NCBI GenBank assembly: GCA_027531395.1
Contig: JAPZRO010000007.1
Span: forward strand, 1-64,000
Origin: Porphyrobacter sp.
GTDB lineage: Bacteria; Pseudomonadota; Alphaproteobacteria; Sphingomonadales; Sphingomonadaceae
Direction of reading: 5' to 3'
DNA length: 64,000 nt
The notes beneath the pieces are model-generated. The model was not told the DNA's origin. It worked only from the letters and a program-made list of their open reading frames with translations, and ran no database searches. The translations under genes were made by a program, and so were the position numbers. Below, one piece after another: positions 25,913 through 34,858 of this stretch (position 1 is its first letter; the number at the start of each line of letters is the position of its first letter).

Positions 25913-26104
25913 TTATACTGCGAATACCTCGCACTTGGCAGCAGCGCGTTCGGCGTCGATGATTTCCTGCGCTTCCTCAAGGCATTGGCCGCAATTGGGG
26001 CGCTTGCCGAGGCAGGCGTAGGTCGCCTCGGCATCGCCGTCGCAGGTCAGCGCGGCCTTTCGCAAATCACTCTCACGGATGGCATTGCAGATGCAGATGT
26101 ACAT
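25913..26104 (-). CDS. bfd: Bacterioferritin-associated ferredoxin
   Basis: 63 residues with the four cysteines of the [2Fe-2S] Bfd family: Cys4 and Cys6 in MYICICNAI and Cys38 and Cys41 in RPNCGQCLEEA. Bfd binds bacterioferritin and passes electrons to reduce and release its stored iron. It lies upstream of bfr on the same strand, the functional pair being conserved across proteobacteria. Confidence 0.95.
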   Translation of the reverse strand: MYICICNAIRESDLRKAALTCDGDAEATYACLGKRPNCGQCLEEAQEIIDAERAAAKCEVFAV

Positions 26105-26425
26105 GGGCGCGCGAATCTTTCCTGCGAAGCGTTTGCAGGAGCCAATGTATGCGAACGGTTCTTAATAGCAAGGGTTTGTTTGCGCCCTCAAGCGCCGGGC
26201 GGCGGACGTCCGTCCGCCTTGGCTTGCGCGCCATAAAGGCGCGGCGGCCGGTCGGCCTTGCGGCGAGGCTTCGCCCGCCGGTTTTTGTTTTCCGCACGCC
26301 CTCCGGCGTGCGAAATCCTCGCTCACGCGGCCTGAAGGCCGCATCGCTGCGGGCGGCCAGTCGGCCTTGCGGCGAGGCTTCGCCCGCCGAGCCAGTGGCA
26401 CACGATAGCTTGGCGTGCGCCTCTT
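26105..26425. repeat. Intergenic region with a 38-bp direct repeat and GC-rich hairpins
   Basis: This 320-base gap between the bfd and DUF418 genes contains two near-identical 38-bp copies (26243-26280 and 26352-26389, one mismatch) with the core TCGGCCTTGCGGCGAGGC, each including the short inverted repeat GGCGAGGCTTCGCCC. Several further GC-rich palindromes lie between them (for example GCACGCC/GGCGTGC). I see no credible gene here; the open frame on the minus strand at 26162-26401 is built from these repeats. Confidence 0.75.
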
Positions 26426-27721
26426 TTACTTCTTCAGGGGAAAGAGAGTCCGATAGGTCATGCACCGCCAGAGCCACTCGAGCGGGCCGTAGCGGTAGCG
26501 CTCCAGCCACGGCTTCGACCAGGCCAGCATCACCACCCACGCCAGCGCCACCACGAGATAGAGCTGCGGGCGATTGAGCTGGCCGAACAGGCCCAACGCC
26601 CAGCCGTGGAACACGAACATCATCACCACCGACGTGCCGAGGTAATTGGTGAAGGCTGCCCGGCCCGCCGCGCGCACGCGCTCGCCGAGCCAGCCGGTCG
26701 CCGACGGCGCCCAGGCCACCAGCAGCGCGGCGAGGCCCAGCACCATCCACAGGCGCGGCAGCATGCTCAGCCCGAAAAAGCCCGCCAGCCCGGCGTAATA
26801 GCTGAAGTCGTAGGCCCGAACCACCAGCCCGATCGCCAGATGCGCCAGCCCCCCGGCAATCAGCCCGATCCAGCCCCAGCGCACCAGCTTGCCGCGGTCG
26901 AACCCGCCGCTGAAGAACCCGAACCGGTAGAGCGCCACGCCGATCAGCATCAGCGGCAGCGTCTCCCACCCGAACAGCAGCGCGCTCATCAGCGGTTCGT
27001 GCCATTGCTCGGTCAGGCGATGGGCCACCAGCGTCGCGTAATCGCCCGAGGCAATCGCGGCATTGGGCACGTCGCCGCGGGCGAGCGTCGCTTCGACCTC
27101 GTCGATCATCCGCGCGCGTTCGGCCAGCATGTCGGGCGAGCTTTCGCCGAACGGCGTGTCGACAATCAGCCAGGGCATCACCAGCCCGACGTTGAACAGC
27201 ACGCCCAGCATGTAGCCGCCCAGACCGACCCACAGCTGGGTCTTGGCCGCCCACTTGAGGCAGGCCAGCGCCACCAGACCGAACAGGGCGTAGTAGAACA
27301 GGATGTCGCCCGGCCAGATGAAGAAGAAATGCACCATGCCGAACAGGCCGAGGATCACCAGCCGCCAGGCCTGAAGCGACCGGGTCGCGCCCTTGGCCCA
27401 GGCCTTTTCCATGAACAGATAGAGCCCTGCGCCGAACAGCAGGGTGAACAGCCCGCGCATCTTGCCGTCGATCAGGATGAACTGAACGATCCACATCCAC
27501 CCGCCCGGATCGCCCGGATCGGTCTTGAAGGCGGCCGGGTAGGTATAGGCGTCCATCGGTTGCCCGAAGGCGACGATGTTGGCGGCCAGGATCCCCATCA
27601 CGGCAAGGCCGCGGATGAAATCGAGCGTATCGATCCGTTCGGTTGCAGCCACAGGCGCGATTGCCGCATCGGTCTCGCCGACATAGTCCTGCGCGGCGCG
27701 CGCGCTCATCGTGTCATCCAT
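26426..27721 (-). CDS. DUF418 family multi-pass membrane protein
   Basis: 431 residues with about ten transmembrane helices. The N-terminal ERIDTLDFIRGLAVMGILAANIVAFGQP is the family signature start, and the C-terminal half holds the DUF418 domain (GRAAFTNYLGTSVVMMFVFHGWALGLFG through the final GPLEWLWRCMTYRTLFPLKK-like end). Relatives (YeiB-like) are inner-membrane proteins, of unknown transport or acyltransfer function. The ATG at 27721 is favoured over an in-frame start at 27760. Confidence 0.9.
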   Translation of the reverse strand: MDDTMSARAAQDYVGETDAAIAPVAATERIDTLDFIRGLAVMGILAANIVAFGQPMDAYTYPAAFKTDPGDPGGWMWIVQFILIDGKMRGLFTLLFGAGLYLFMEKAWAKGATRSLQAWRLVILGLFGMVHFFFIWPGDILFYYALFGLVALACLKWAAKTQLWVGLGGYMLGVLFNVGLVMPWLIVDTPFGESSPDMLAERARMIDEVEATLARGDVPNAAIASGDYATLVAHRLTEQWHEPLMSALLFGWETLPLMLIGVALYRFGFFSGGFDRGKLVRWGWIGLIAGGLAHLAIGLVVRAYDFSYYAGLAGFFGLSMLPRLWMVLGLAALLVAWAPSATGWLGERVRAAGRAAFTNYLGTSVVMMFVFHGWALGLFGQLNRPQLYLVVALAWVVMLAWSKPWLERYRYGPLEWLWRCMTYRTLFPLKK

Positions 27722-27828
27722 GGCTGATCCCCCGCCTTGATCGAGCGGGAAACGTAGCAAAGCCGGAGGCGGTTAGATAGTGCGCTGGTGCGCGGCTTAT
27801 CGAGCCGCGTCAGCCGCTTGGCCGAAGA

Positions 27829-28965
27829 TCAACCCTGTCCTGCGACCAGACAGGCCTGCCCCTGCGCCTTGAGGCGCGAGCAGGCGCGCGCGGCGTCAGC
27901 CTCGCTGGCAAAGCCGGTCGCCAGCAGGCGGGTCAGCCGGCCGCTGGGGATGAGGGCCTTCTTGGTCCCGGCAAGCACGGGATTGCCCGACAGTTGGCTC
28001 CACATCCGGTCGGCATTGGCGGGCACCCCGAAGGAACCGAGCTGCACCCGCCAGGTGCCGCCGGTGCGCACCGCAGAGGCTGCGGCTGGAGCAGTCGCGC
28101 GAACGGGCGCAGGGGCAGGCGCGGCCGCAACCGCGACCGGTGCCCGCGCCGGAGCGGGGGCCGCAACAGCAACAGGCGTGGGGACGGGGGCCGGAGCCGA
28201 AGCCTGAGCCCGCGCAGGATAGGAGAGGCGGGCCTGCGCCGATGTCTTGGCGGTCGCCGGAGTGGGCGCGGCGGCCGTTGTCGTCAAAACTGCCGGGCGC
28301 GGTTGCGCGGCCACAGGGGCTGCGGCTGCCACTGCGGGCGCGGTGGTGCCAAGTTCGATGGCGGCGAGTTCGGTGCTGCGCTGCGTCTTGGCCTCGGCCT
28401 CGATCTGGCGGGCCAGCGACTGCGCCTGCTGGCGCTGCACCATCGGCACATAGCGGTCCATCTGCGCGATCGCGTCCTGCGCCTGCGGCAGACCCTGCCC
28501 CTGCGCCAGAGTCATCAGCGCATAGGCGCGCACCCAATCGCGCGGGGCATAGTCGGCGTTGAAGTGCGACAGGCCCAGCACATATTGCGCGCGCGGATCG
28601 CCGCGCTCGGCCGCCGCGCGAATCAGCGGCATGGCCTTTTCCTGCTCGCCTTCCTGAAACAGCATAAGCCCGAAATTGTCGGCCGCCTTCACGTGGCCGC
28701 GCCTCGCCGCTTCCTCGTAGAGCTGGCGCGCCTTGGCATTGTCCGCCGGCACCCCGCGCCCGAGCCGGTAGGCCTGTGCGAGATTGAACAGCGCATCGGC
28801 GTCACCCTCGGCGGCAGGACCCTGCCATTCCACCACGGCGCGGGCATAATCGCCCTCGCTCCAGGCATCGACGCCGGCCTTGACGTCGGCCAGCACCGGG
28901 CCAGCCGCCAGCGCCATCAGCGCGGCGGCCACAGCCGTCCGTGTTCCTGCAAAAGTTCCAGCCAT
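27829..28965 (-). CDS. Secreted SPOR-domain protein with Sel1 repeats
   Basis: 378 residues: signal peptide (residues 1-26, ending VLA), Sel1/TPR-like repeats (about 30-150: ALFNLAQAYRLGRGVPADNAKARQLYEEAA and following), a long Ala/Pro-rich linker (about 210-300) and a C-terminal SPOR domain (about 300-375, starting WRVQLGSFG). SPOR domains bind denuded septal peptidoglycan, so a role at the division site is likely. It diverges from the ParA-like gene across a 263-base intergenic region; a second SPOR protein lies at the other end of the locus. Confidence 0.88.
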   Translation of the reverse strand: MAGTFAGTRTAVAAALMALAAGPVLADVKAGVDAWSEGDYARAVVEWQGPAAEGDADALFNLAQAYRLGRGVPADNAKARQLYEEAARRGHVKAADNFGLMLFQEGEQEKAMPLIRAAAERGDPRAQYVLGLSHFNADYAPRDWVRAYALMTLAQGQGLPQAQDAIAQMDRYVPMVQRQQAQSLARQIEAEAKTQRSTELAAIELGTTAPAVAAAAPVAAQPRPAVLTTTAAAPTPATAKTSAQARLSYPARAQASAPAPVPTPVAVAAPAPARAPVAVAAAPAPAPVRATAPAAASAVRTGGTWRVQLGSFGVPANADRMWSQLSGNPVLAGTKKALIPSGRLTRLLATGFASEADAARACSRLKAQGQACLVAGQG

Positions 28966-29228
28966 AACGCGCCTCGCATGATCCTGTGCGGTTGGAGTTG
29001 CGCATTCTTAAGCACGATACGGTTAGCAAATCCTTGTTGGACATCACGCGCTCCTGCGGGTTGCCCCGTCGCGAGCATCGGACAACCCCCCGGCCGCCCG
29101 GCAAACCGTTTAAGCACGGCATGTTAACCCAAAATTAGGGGTATCCTGCGATCCCGTCTCCATCCGGTCGCAAATCGGGGTCGCAATGGGGCGGCACGAA
29201 GCGGCATCAATCCAGGGGGACCCAGGCG

Positions 29229-29951
29229 TTGCGTGTACTCGCTTTGGCATCGCAGAAAGGCGGATCGGGCAAGACCACCTTGTCCGGACATCTGGCCGTC
29301 CAGGCCCAGCGCGCGGGCGCCGGCCCGGTCGTGCTGATCGACATCGATCCGCAGGGTTCGCTGGCCGACTGGTGGAACGAGCGCGAAGCGGAGTATCCCG
29401 CCTTCGCCCAGACCACCGTCTCGCGCCTCGCAAACGATCTTCAGGTGCTGCGCCAGCAGGGCTTCAAGCTGGCGGTGATCGACACCCCGCCTGCCATCAC
29501 CATGGCGATCCAGTCGGTGATCTCGGTCGCCGAACTGATCGTGGTGCCGACTCGCCCCAGCCCGCACGATCTGCGCGCCGTGGGTGCCACGGTCGACCTG
29601 TGCGAACGCGCCGGCAAGCCGCTGGTGTTCGTCGTCAACGCCGCCACGCCCAAGGCCAAGATCACCTCGGAAGCCGCCGTCGCGCTGTCGCAGCACGGCA
29701 CCGTCGCTCCGATCACGCTCCACCACCGCACCGATTTCGCGGCCTCGATGATCGACGGCCGCACGGTGATGGAAGTCGACCCCGAAGGCCGCTCGGCCGC
29801 CGAAATCGGCGCGCTGTGGCGCTACATCGCCGACCGGCTCGAGAAGAATTTCCGTCGCACCGTGTTTGCTCCCGCGCCGAACGGCGTCGGTCAGCAGATG
29901 GGCGGTGTGCCGCGTCCGGCTGGCGGCTTCGGTCGCCGGGTGGCGCAGTAA
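29229..29951 (+). CDS. ParA/MinD-family ATPase (orphan subtype)
   Basis: 240 residues with a deviant Walker A KGGSGKTT (signature Lys10), the conserved LIDIDPQGSLADWW Asp motif and VIDTPPA Walker B-like strand. It lacks the N-terminal DNA-binding helix-turn-helix of plasmid type Ia ParA and resembles orphan or MipZ-like ATPases that position cellular cargo. The TTG at 29229 follows a GGGGGA site. It starts a three-gene run with the acidic RHH protein and the SPOR lipoprotein, with a SPOR protein divergent on the other side; function in positioning envelope or division machinery is inference. Confidence 0.88.
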   Translation: MRVLALASQKGGSGKTTLSGHLAVQAQRAGAGPVVLIDIDPQGSLADWWNEREAEYPAFAQTTVSRLANDLQVLRQQGFKLAVIDTPPAITMAIQSVISVAELIVVPTRPSPHDLRAVGATVDLCERAGKPLVFVVNAATPKAKITSEAAVALSQHGTVAPITLHHRTDFAASMIDGRTVMEVDPEGRSAAEIGALWRYIADRLEKNFRRTVFAPAPNGVGQQMGGVPRPAGGFGRRVAQ

Positions 29952-29975
29952 GCTCAGGCACAGGGAACCAGGGCG

Positions 29976-30728
29976 ATGTCCGAACCCGGTTTTGCCTCGC
30001 TCGGCCCCACCTTGCTGGCCCGCAAGGGCGGCGCCAAGCCCGCAATGCGTCCGCAGGTTGCCCCGCTGGTGGTCGACGAGACGCAAATCGCCGCGCTGGC
30101 TGACGAACAGCTCGAGGATCTCGGCTGGAACGACATGGGTGACGGCGAGAGCAGCAGCGAAAGCGAAGCCGGTGCCGATGTCGTCGTGCCGATCAACGCT
30201 GCTGTCGCTGCTGCAGACACCGCCCCGGCGCAAAGCCCGATCGTCCACCGCCAGCAGCGCCGCCTTGAAGAGCGCGTGCTTGCCGATGCGGCGATGACCG
30301 GCCCCGAATACGCCGCCGAAGACACCCTTGGCGAAAGCGCCGACGGCGCCGGGGAAGCAGACGACTTCGATTATGAGGCCTGGACCGCCGACGACGCCGA
30401 AGAGGCGGAGGAAGAGGCTTACGCGGACGAATACGACGCTGCGGACTATGCCCCGCTTGCGCCGGCTCCGGCACCCGTCGTGGTCCCGGCCAAGGCCCGC
30501 CGCGCCCCGCGGGCTCCGGCCCGCAGCCCGATTCGCACCCTTACCCCGGTGGCCGAACGCCGCGCTGCCTTCACGCTGCGGCTCGATCCCGAGCGCCACC
30601 TCAAGCTGCGCCTTGCCGCGACCATGCAGGGCGTGAGCGCGCAGGCACTGCTGACCGAGGCGCTCGACGCCATGCTTTCAGAATTCGACGATCTCGACGT
30701 GATCGCCGCCCACCTCAAACGCCACTGA
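29976..30728 (+). CDS. Acidic protein with a C-terminal ribbon-helix-helix domain
   Basis: 250 residues, encoded 24 bases after the ParA gene. The N-terminal half is Ala-rich with SSSESEAGAD; a middle stretch (about residues 115-155) is extremely acidic (runs such as DDAEEAEEEAYADEY); a basic AKARRAPRAPARSP segment precedes the C-terminal domain AAFTLRLDPERHLKLRLAATMQGVSAQALLTEALDAML, which has the beta strand and two helices of a ribbon-helix-helix (CopG/MetJ-like) fold. It could be the DNA- or cargo-binding partner of the ParA ATPase, as RHH proteins are in some plasmid systems. I do not recognise a named family. Confidence 0.75.
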   Translation: MSEPGFASLGPTLLARKGGAKPAMRPQVAPLVVDETQIAALADEQLEDLGWNDMGDGESSSESEAGADVVVPINAAVAAADTAPAQSPIVHRQQRRLEERVLADAAMTGPEYAAEDTLGESADGAGEADDFDYEAWTADDAEEAEEEAYADEYDAADYAPLAPAPAPVVVPAKARRAPRAPARSPIRTLTPVAERRAAFTLRLDPERHLKLRLAATMQGVSAQALLTEALDAMLSEFDDLDVIAAHLKRH

Positions 30729-30769
30729 TACCCACCACCACCGCGACCGACAGGATCAACAGGGGGATT

Positions 30770-32137
30770 ATGACCATGGACCGCAGCACCAAGACCGGCT
30801 TCACCGCGCCGCGCCTCGCGCTCGCCGTCACCACCGCACTGGCGGGCCTCGCGCTCGCAGGCTGCTCCACTTCGGCCGCACCGCGCGCCGATGTGTCGTT
30901 CTCGAATGCGCAGGTGGCGCTGCAGAAGGGCCAGACCGACAAGGCCATCGCCCACGCCGAAGCCGCTGTGCTGGCCGAGCCGCGCAACCCCGGCTTCCGC
31001 GCGCTGCTGGGCGCTGCCTACATGGAAGCGGGCCGTTTTCAATCGGCCGCGACCAGCTTCGGCGACGCGCTCGACCTCGGCAATGAAGATCCGCGCACCG
31101 TGCTGAGCTTCGCGCTCGCCAAGACCGCGCTGGGCGAAGGCCGGGCGGCGGTGCAGGTGCTCGACGACTACGCCAAGCTGATCGATCCTGCCGATCTCGG
31201 CCTTGCCTATGCGCTCGCCGGCCAGCCGGAACGCGGCGTGCATGTGCTGATCAACGCGGTGCGCAGCAGCGAGGAAGCCACGCCCAAGCTGCGCCAGAAC
31301 CTCGCCTACACTTACGCGCTTGCCGGAAACTGGCGCGCGGCGCGGGTGATGGCAGCCGAAGACGTGCCTGCCGACCAGCTCGACGCGCGCCTCACGGAAT
31401 GGGCGGCGATGTCCGCACCCGAACATTTCCAGCAGCGCGTTGCGGCGATGCTGCAGGTGACCCCGCGCCTCGACGGCGGCCAGCCGCAGCAGCTCGCACT
31501 CGCCAATTTCCCGGCGCAGGACGTGATGTTCGCGGAGGCCGCAGCGCAGGGCGAGGTGCCGGTGGTGGCGGAAGCCGCACCGGTCGCGCCCGCGGCCCAG
31601 CAGCTGGCTGTGGCCACCCCGCGCCCGAGCTTCGAGGAAGCCTTCGCAACGCCGGTCAGCGCGCCTGCTGCCGGTCCGGCCAATGCCGAGGGCATCCGCT
31701 TCGTTTCGGCCCCGGTGGTTCAGCAGCTCCCGGCCCGCGCCGAGCGCGCCGCGTCGCGTGCCGGCACCCGCGTGGCCGCCAGTTCGCAGCGCCGCATGAC
31801 CGGCACGCTCGCCGCGCCGGTGGCGAGCGACAAGAGCGCCAACACCCACCTCGTCCAGCTGGGTGCCTATGACAGCAAGATCGAGGCCCAGCGCGGCTGG
31901 ACCGTGCTGAAGGGCAAGTTCCCGCAGCTCAAGGATCACGATGTCATCATCACCGAGGCGGTCGTGAACGGGCGCACCTTCTGGCGCGTTGCCGCAGCCG
32001 GCTTTGGCGCGACGAGCGCGCGGAGCATGTGCGGCACGGTCAAGTCGGCCGGTCGCGGCTGCTTTGCCTATGCCGCCTCGAGCCCGCCCGCCGGTGCCGT
32101 CGACCGCGGCGTGCGTCTCGCGGCCCGCACGCGCTAA
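30770..32137 (+). CDS. Lipoprotein with TPR repeats and a C-terminal SPOR domain
   Basis: 455 residues. The signal peptide ends in a lipobox LAGC (Cys31), so it is a predicted outer-membrane or periplasmic lipoprotein. TPR-like repeats (about residues 45-175, for example PGFRALLGAAYMEAGRFQSAATSFGDAL) are followed by an Ala/Pro-rich linker and a SPOR domain (about 360-430, starting HLVQLGAYDSKIEAQRGW). With the first SPOR protein it frames the ParA/RHH pair. It starts 41 bases after the RHH stop and probably belongs to the same operon; an in-frame ATG at 30776 is an alternative start. Confidence 0.88.
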   Translation: MTMDRSTKTGFTAPRLALAVTTALAGLALAGCSTSAAPRADVSFSNAQVALQKGQTDKAIAHAEAAVLAEPRNPGFRALLGAAYMEAGRFQSAATSFGDALDLGNEDPRTVLSFALAKTALGEGRAAVQVLDDYAKLIDPADLGLAYALAGQPERGVHVLINAVRSSEEATPKLRQNLAYTYALAGNWRAARVMAAEDVPADQLDARLTEWAAMSAPEHFQQRVAAMLQVTPRLDGGQPQQLALANFPAQDVMFAEAAAQGEVPVVAEAAPVAPAAQQLAVATPRPSFEEAFATPVSAPAAGPANAEGIRFVSAPVVQQLPARAERAASRAGTRVAASSQRRMTGTLAAPVASDKSANTHLVQLGAYDSKIEAQRGWTVLKGKFPQLKDHDVIITEAVVNGRTFWRVAAAGFGATSARSMCGTVKSAGRGCFAYAASSPPAGAVDRGVRLAARTR

Positions 32138-32169
32138 AACGCTTCCCCCCTGCGACCACGCAGCGAAAC

Positions 32170-32204
32170 GCCCCCGGCGAGCCACGGCTCCCCGGGGGCT
32201 TTTT
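32170..32204 (+). terminator. Intrinsic terminator of the ParA/SPOR operon
   Basis: A stem of 8 bp (32170-32177 with 32192-32199), with a further GAGCC/GGCTC pairing inside, followed by five T's at 32200-32204, about 33 bases after the SPOR lipoprotein stop. Confidence 0.85.
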
Positions 32205-32219
32205 GTTGTGGCGGTCAAT

Positions 32220-33455
32220 TCAGGCGGAGAGGCTGACGCCGCCCTTCCACAGACCCAGCACCCGGCCCTGCGCACCCTGCCGATCGAACGGGGTGTTGTC
32301 GGCGGTCGCTTCCATCTTGCGGCGGTCGATGATCCACGGCGCGTCGGGATCGATCAGGGCAATATCGGCCTCCAGCCCTGCGGCCAGTTCCCCTGCCGGG
32401 ACGCCGAGCAGGCGGGCGGGGTTGCGGGAGAGCAGGTCGAAGGCGCGGGAGGTGTCGATCACCCCGTCGCGCACCAGCCCCAGCGTCATGGCGAGCAGCG
32501 TCTCGGCCCCCGCCATCCCCGGTGCGGCATCGGCGAAGGGCAGGCGCTTGTCCTCCGGCCCGCGCGGATCGTGTCCGCTGGCGATCACATCGATAGTGCC
32601 ATCGGCAATCGCCGCCAGCGCGGCCTGCCGATCCGTCTCGCAGCGCAAGGGCGGCGATAGGCGGGCGAAGGTGCGGTAATCGGCGGTCGCCAGATCGGAA
32701 AGCATGAAGTGGGCGGGCGTGATGCCGCAGGTGACCGCGATCCCCTGCGCCTTGGCCGCGCGCACCAGATCGAAGCCCGCCGCCGTCGTTACCTGCCGGA
32801 AATGGAGCTTCGCCCCGGCCAGTTCGGCCAGCGCAATGTCACGCGCGATCGCGAGCGCCTCGGCCTCGGACGGCGCGGCGGGCAGACCCAACCGGGTCGC
32901 AATCTCGCCCGCGGTCGCCACCGCTTCGCCCGCCAGGCCCGCATCCTCGGCATGGGCGACAACCACCAGATCGAGCATCGCGGCATAGCGCAGCAGCCGC
33001 AGCATCACGCCGCTATCGCCGATCCAGCGCCGCCCCGTGGCAATGCCCCGTGCGCCCGCCTGCTGCATCAGCGCCAGCTCGGCGAGCTCGCTGCCCTCGA
33101 GCGCGCGGGTCGCGGCGGCGAGCGGGTGGACCCACAGGTCGGGCTTGCCGCTCTTGGCGATAAAGCCGACCCGGCTCGGCAGATCGAGCGGCGGGGACTG
33201 GTCCGGCATCAGCGCCGCGCGGGTGATCCCGCCGAAATGGAACGCGGGCTTGTCGACCGCAAAAACCCCGAAATCGACGAGGCCGGGGGTGACGAGCTTT
33301 CCCCGCGCATTGACGACGGCGTCGCCCTCCTGCGGGATCACTTCGGGGCCGATCGCGGCGATCAGGCCGTCGGCGCAGCGCAAAGCGCCCGAGACGATCC
33401 CGCCCGGCGTAACCAGTTGCGCGTTGGTGATGGTGAGGGGCTGTGCCTGCTTCAT
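32220..33455 (-). CDS. Dihydroorotase homologue lacking catalytic residues (PyrC'-like)
   Basis: 411 residues of the dihydroorotase-like amidohydrolase fold: it begins [11 protein letters not shown] and has [11 protein letters not shown] where active enzymes have a PGxIDxHxH motif. So the paired His metal ligands are absent. The usual catalytic TDHAPH region is ASGHDPRG, with Asp replaced by Gly. Conserved elements such as [10 protein letters not shown] remain. Pseudomonas has an inactive PyrC' encoded next to pyrB that is needed to assemble aspartate transcarbamoylase; the same role is likely here, since its ATG overlaps the pyrB stop (ATGA at 33452-33455). An active pyrC should be elsewhere in the genome. 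Confidence 0.88.
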   Translation of the reverse strand: MKQAQPLTITNAQLVTPGGIVSGALRCADGLIAAIGPEVIPQEGDAVVNARGKLVTPGLVDFGVFAVDKPAFHFGGITRAALMPDQSPPLDLPSRVGFIAKSGKPDLWVHPLAAATRALEGSELAELALMQQAGARGIATGRRWIGDSGVMLRLLRYAAMLDLVVVAHAEDAGLAGEAVATAGEIATRLGLPAAPSEAEALAIARDIALAELAGAKLHFRQVTTAAGFDLVRAAKAQGIAVTCGITPAHFMLSDLATADYRTFARLSPPLRCETDRQAALAAIADGTIDVIASGHDPRGPEDKRLPFADAAPGMAGAETLLAMTLGLVRDGVIDTSRAFDLLSRNPARLLGVPAGELAAGLEADIALIDPDAPWIIDRRKMEATADNTPFDRQGAQGRVLGLWKGGVSLSA

Positions 33456-34468
33456 GCCCAGCCCTCCTGGCCGCGCGCCTCGCGGGTGAGAATATCGAGG
33501 CAAGCCATGCGGATCGCCACGCCCATCTCCACCTGCCGGGTGATCAGCGAGCGGCCCACCATGTCGGCGACCTCGCTGTCGATCTCGACCCCGCGGTTCA
33601 TCGGCCCGGGGTGCATCACCAGCGCGTCCGGGCGGGCAAGCGCGAGCCGTTCCTTGGTTAGCCCGTAGAGGTGACGATACTCGCGGGCCGAGGGGATGAA
33701 CTGGCCGCTCATTCGCTCCGATTGAAGCCGCAGCATCATCACCACGTCCGCCCCTTCGAGCGCGGCGTCGAAGCGGTGAAAAGCCGTGACTCCCATCGCC
33801 TCGACCCCGTCCGGCATCAGCGCCGGCGGGGCGCAGACGCGCACATCGGCCCCCAGCGCGGTAAGGCACAGGATGTTCGAGCGCGCCACGCGGCTGTGCA
33901 GGATGTCGCCGCAGATCACCACCTTGAGGCCGGTGAAGTCCTCCGCCCCCTCGCCCCGCTCGGCCAGCGCATGGCGCAGCGTCAGCGCATCGAGCAGCGC
34001 CTGCGTGGGATGCTCGTGCTGCCCGTCACCGGCATTGAGCACCGGGCAATCGACCTTGTCGGCGATCAGCCCGGTCGCGCCCGAAGAGGCATGGCGGATC
34101 ACGATCGCATCGGCGCGCATGGCGTTCAATGTGATCGCGGTGTCGATCAGCGTCTCGCCCTTCTTCACCGAGCTTTGCGCCGCGTGCATGTTGACCACAT
34201 CCGCCCCCAGCCGCTTGCCCGCGATCTCGAAGCTGAGCAGCGTGCGGGTGGAATTCTCGAAGAAGGCGTTGATGATGGTCAGGCCCGCCAGCAGATCGCT
34301 GTGCTTGGTGCTCTGGCGGTTGAGCGCGACCCACTGCTCGGCTTCGTGAAGCAGATAGAGGATCTCGTGACGCTGCAACTGGCCGATGCCGGTGAGGTCG
34401 CGGTGCGGAAAGGCCATGCGTCCCGCCGGAAAGCGGCCCGAAGGCGCGGAAAGGTTGCTCGCACTCAT
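33452..34468 (-). CDS. pyrB: Aspartate carbamoyltransferase catalytic subunit
   Basis: 338 residues. Carbamoyl-phosphate binding motif [20 protein letters not shown], the aspartate-binding region [12 protein letters not shown], and [12 protein letters not shown] at the C-terminal part are all present. It makes N-carbamoyl-L-aspartate, the first committed step of pyrimidine synthesis, in the cytoplasm. Starts at 34468 (MSASNLS) or 34483 (MGIALMS) both fit; no strong ribosome binding site distinguishes them. The inverted-repeat element at 34485 abuts the upstream start, so it could influence expression. The downstream gene is the inactive dihydroorotase homologue. Confidence 0.95.
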   Translation of the reverse strand: MSASNLSAPSGRFPAGRMAFPHRDLTGIGQLQRHEILYLLHEAEQWVALNRQSTKHSDLLAGLTIINAFFENSTRTLLSFEIAGKRLGADVVNMHAAQSSVKKGETLIDTAITLNAMRADAIVIRHASSGATGLIADKVDCPVLNAGDGQHEHPTQALLDALTLRHALAERGEGAEDFTGLKVVICGDILHSRVARSNILCLTALGADVRVCAPPALMPDGVEAMGVTAFHRFDAALEGADVVMMLRLQSERMSGQFIPSAREYRHLYGLTKERLALARPDALVMHPGPMNRGVEIDSEVADMVGRSLITRQVEMGVAIRMACLDILTREARGQEGWA

Positions 34469-34484
34469 TAAAGCGATGCCCATA

Positions 34485-34752
34485 GGGCCTGAAACTCCAT
34501 CCCGCAACGGTCGAGACGGAGCGGATTTTGGCAGGGGGCAAGGCGCAAGGAGGGCGTGATGCTCTTGCATCATAACCGACGCGCAACGACGCACCGTGCA
34601 AAAATCCGCCCGCCGCTTCGCGGTCGCGTTGTGAAGCCCGTTGAGCGGCGTCACTTGCTTGCGCGTAGCTTCGGCTACGCGACTGCGCCGCGTTCCTTGC
34701 CAACGGGCTTCACAACACGATCCCGACCATTGCGGGATGAAGTTTCAGGCCC
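34485..34752. repeat. Composite nested inverted-repeat element
   Basis: Within the 390-base gap between pyrB and sppA. The outer arms, 34485-34513 and 34724-34752, are 29 bp each and complementary at 27 positions. A 16-bp perfect inverted pair lies inside (34628-34643 with 34701-34716), plus a 13-base pair with one mismatch (34521-34533 with 34597-34609) and a 7-bp hairpin with TTCG loop (34663-34680). No open frame is credible inside. It looks like a non-coding MITE-like element or a large structured leader next to pyrB. Confidence 0.75.
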
Positions 34753-34858
34753 TTGGTCGAGCCGCATCCGCCGCTCAACCCATGGCGTAAGCTTTCCGAT
34801 AGAAGTTGGCGTGCAAAGCACCTAGACGGTGGCAGCGACGCAAGAAGGGGCAGCATTG

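Noticed and set aside
26126..26168. GAAC/GTTC near-palindrome upstream of bfd as an Irr or Fur box
   Set aside because: Only a 9-bp imperfect core, weaker than the TTGCGA-type sites, so not listed as a feature.
26162..26401. A 79-codon minus-strand open frame in the repeat-rich gap
   Set aside because: Made entirely from the 38-bp repeats and flanking palindromes; no homology signal or ribosome binding site.
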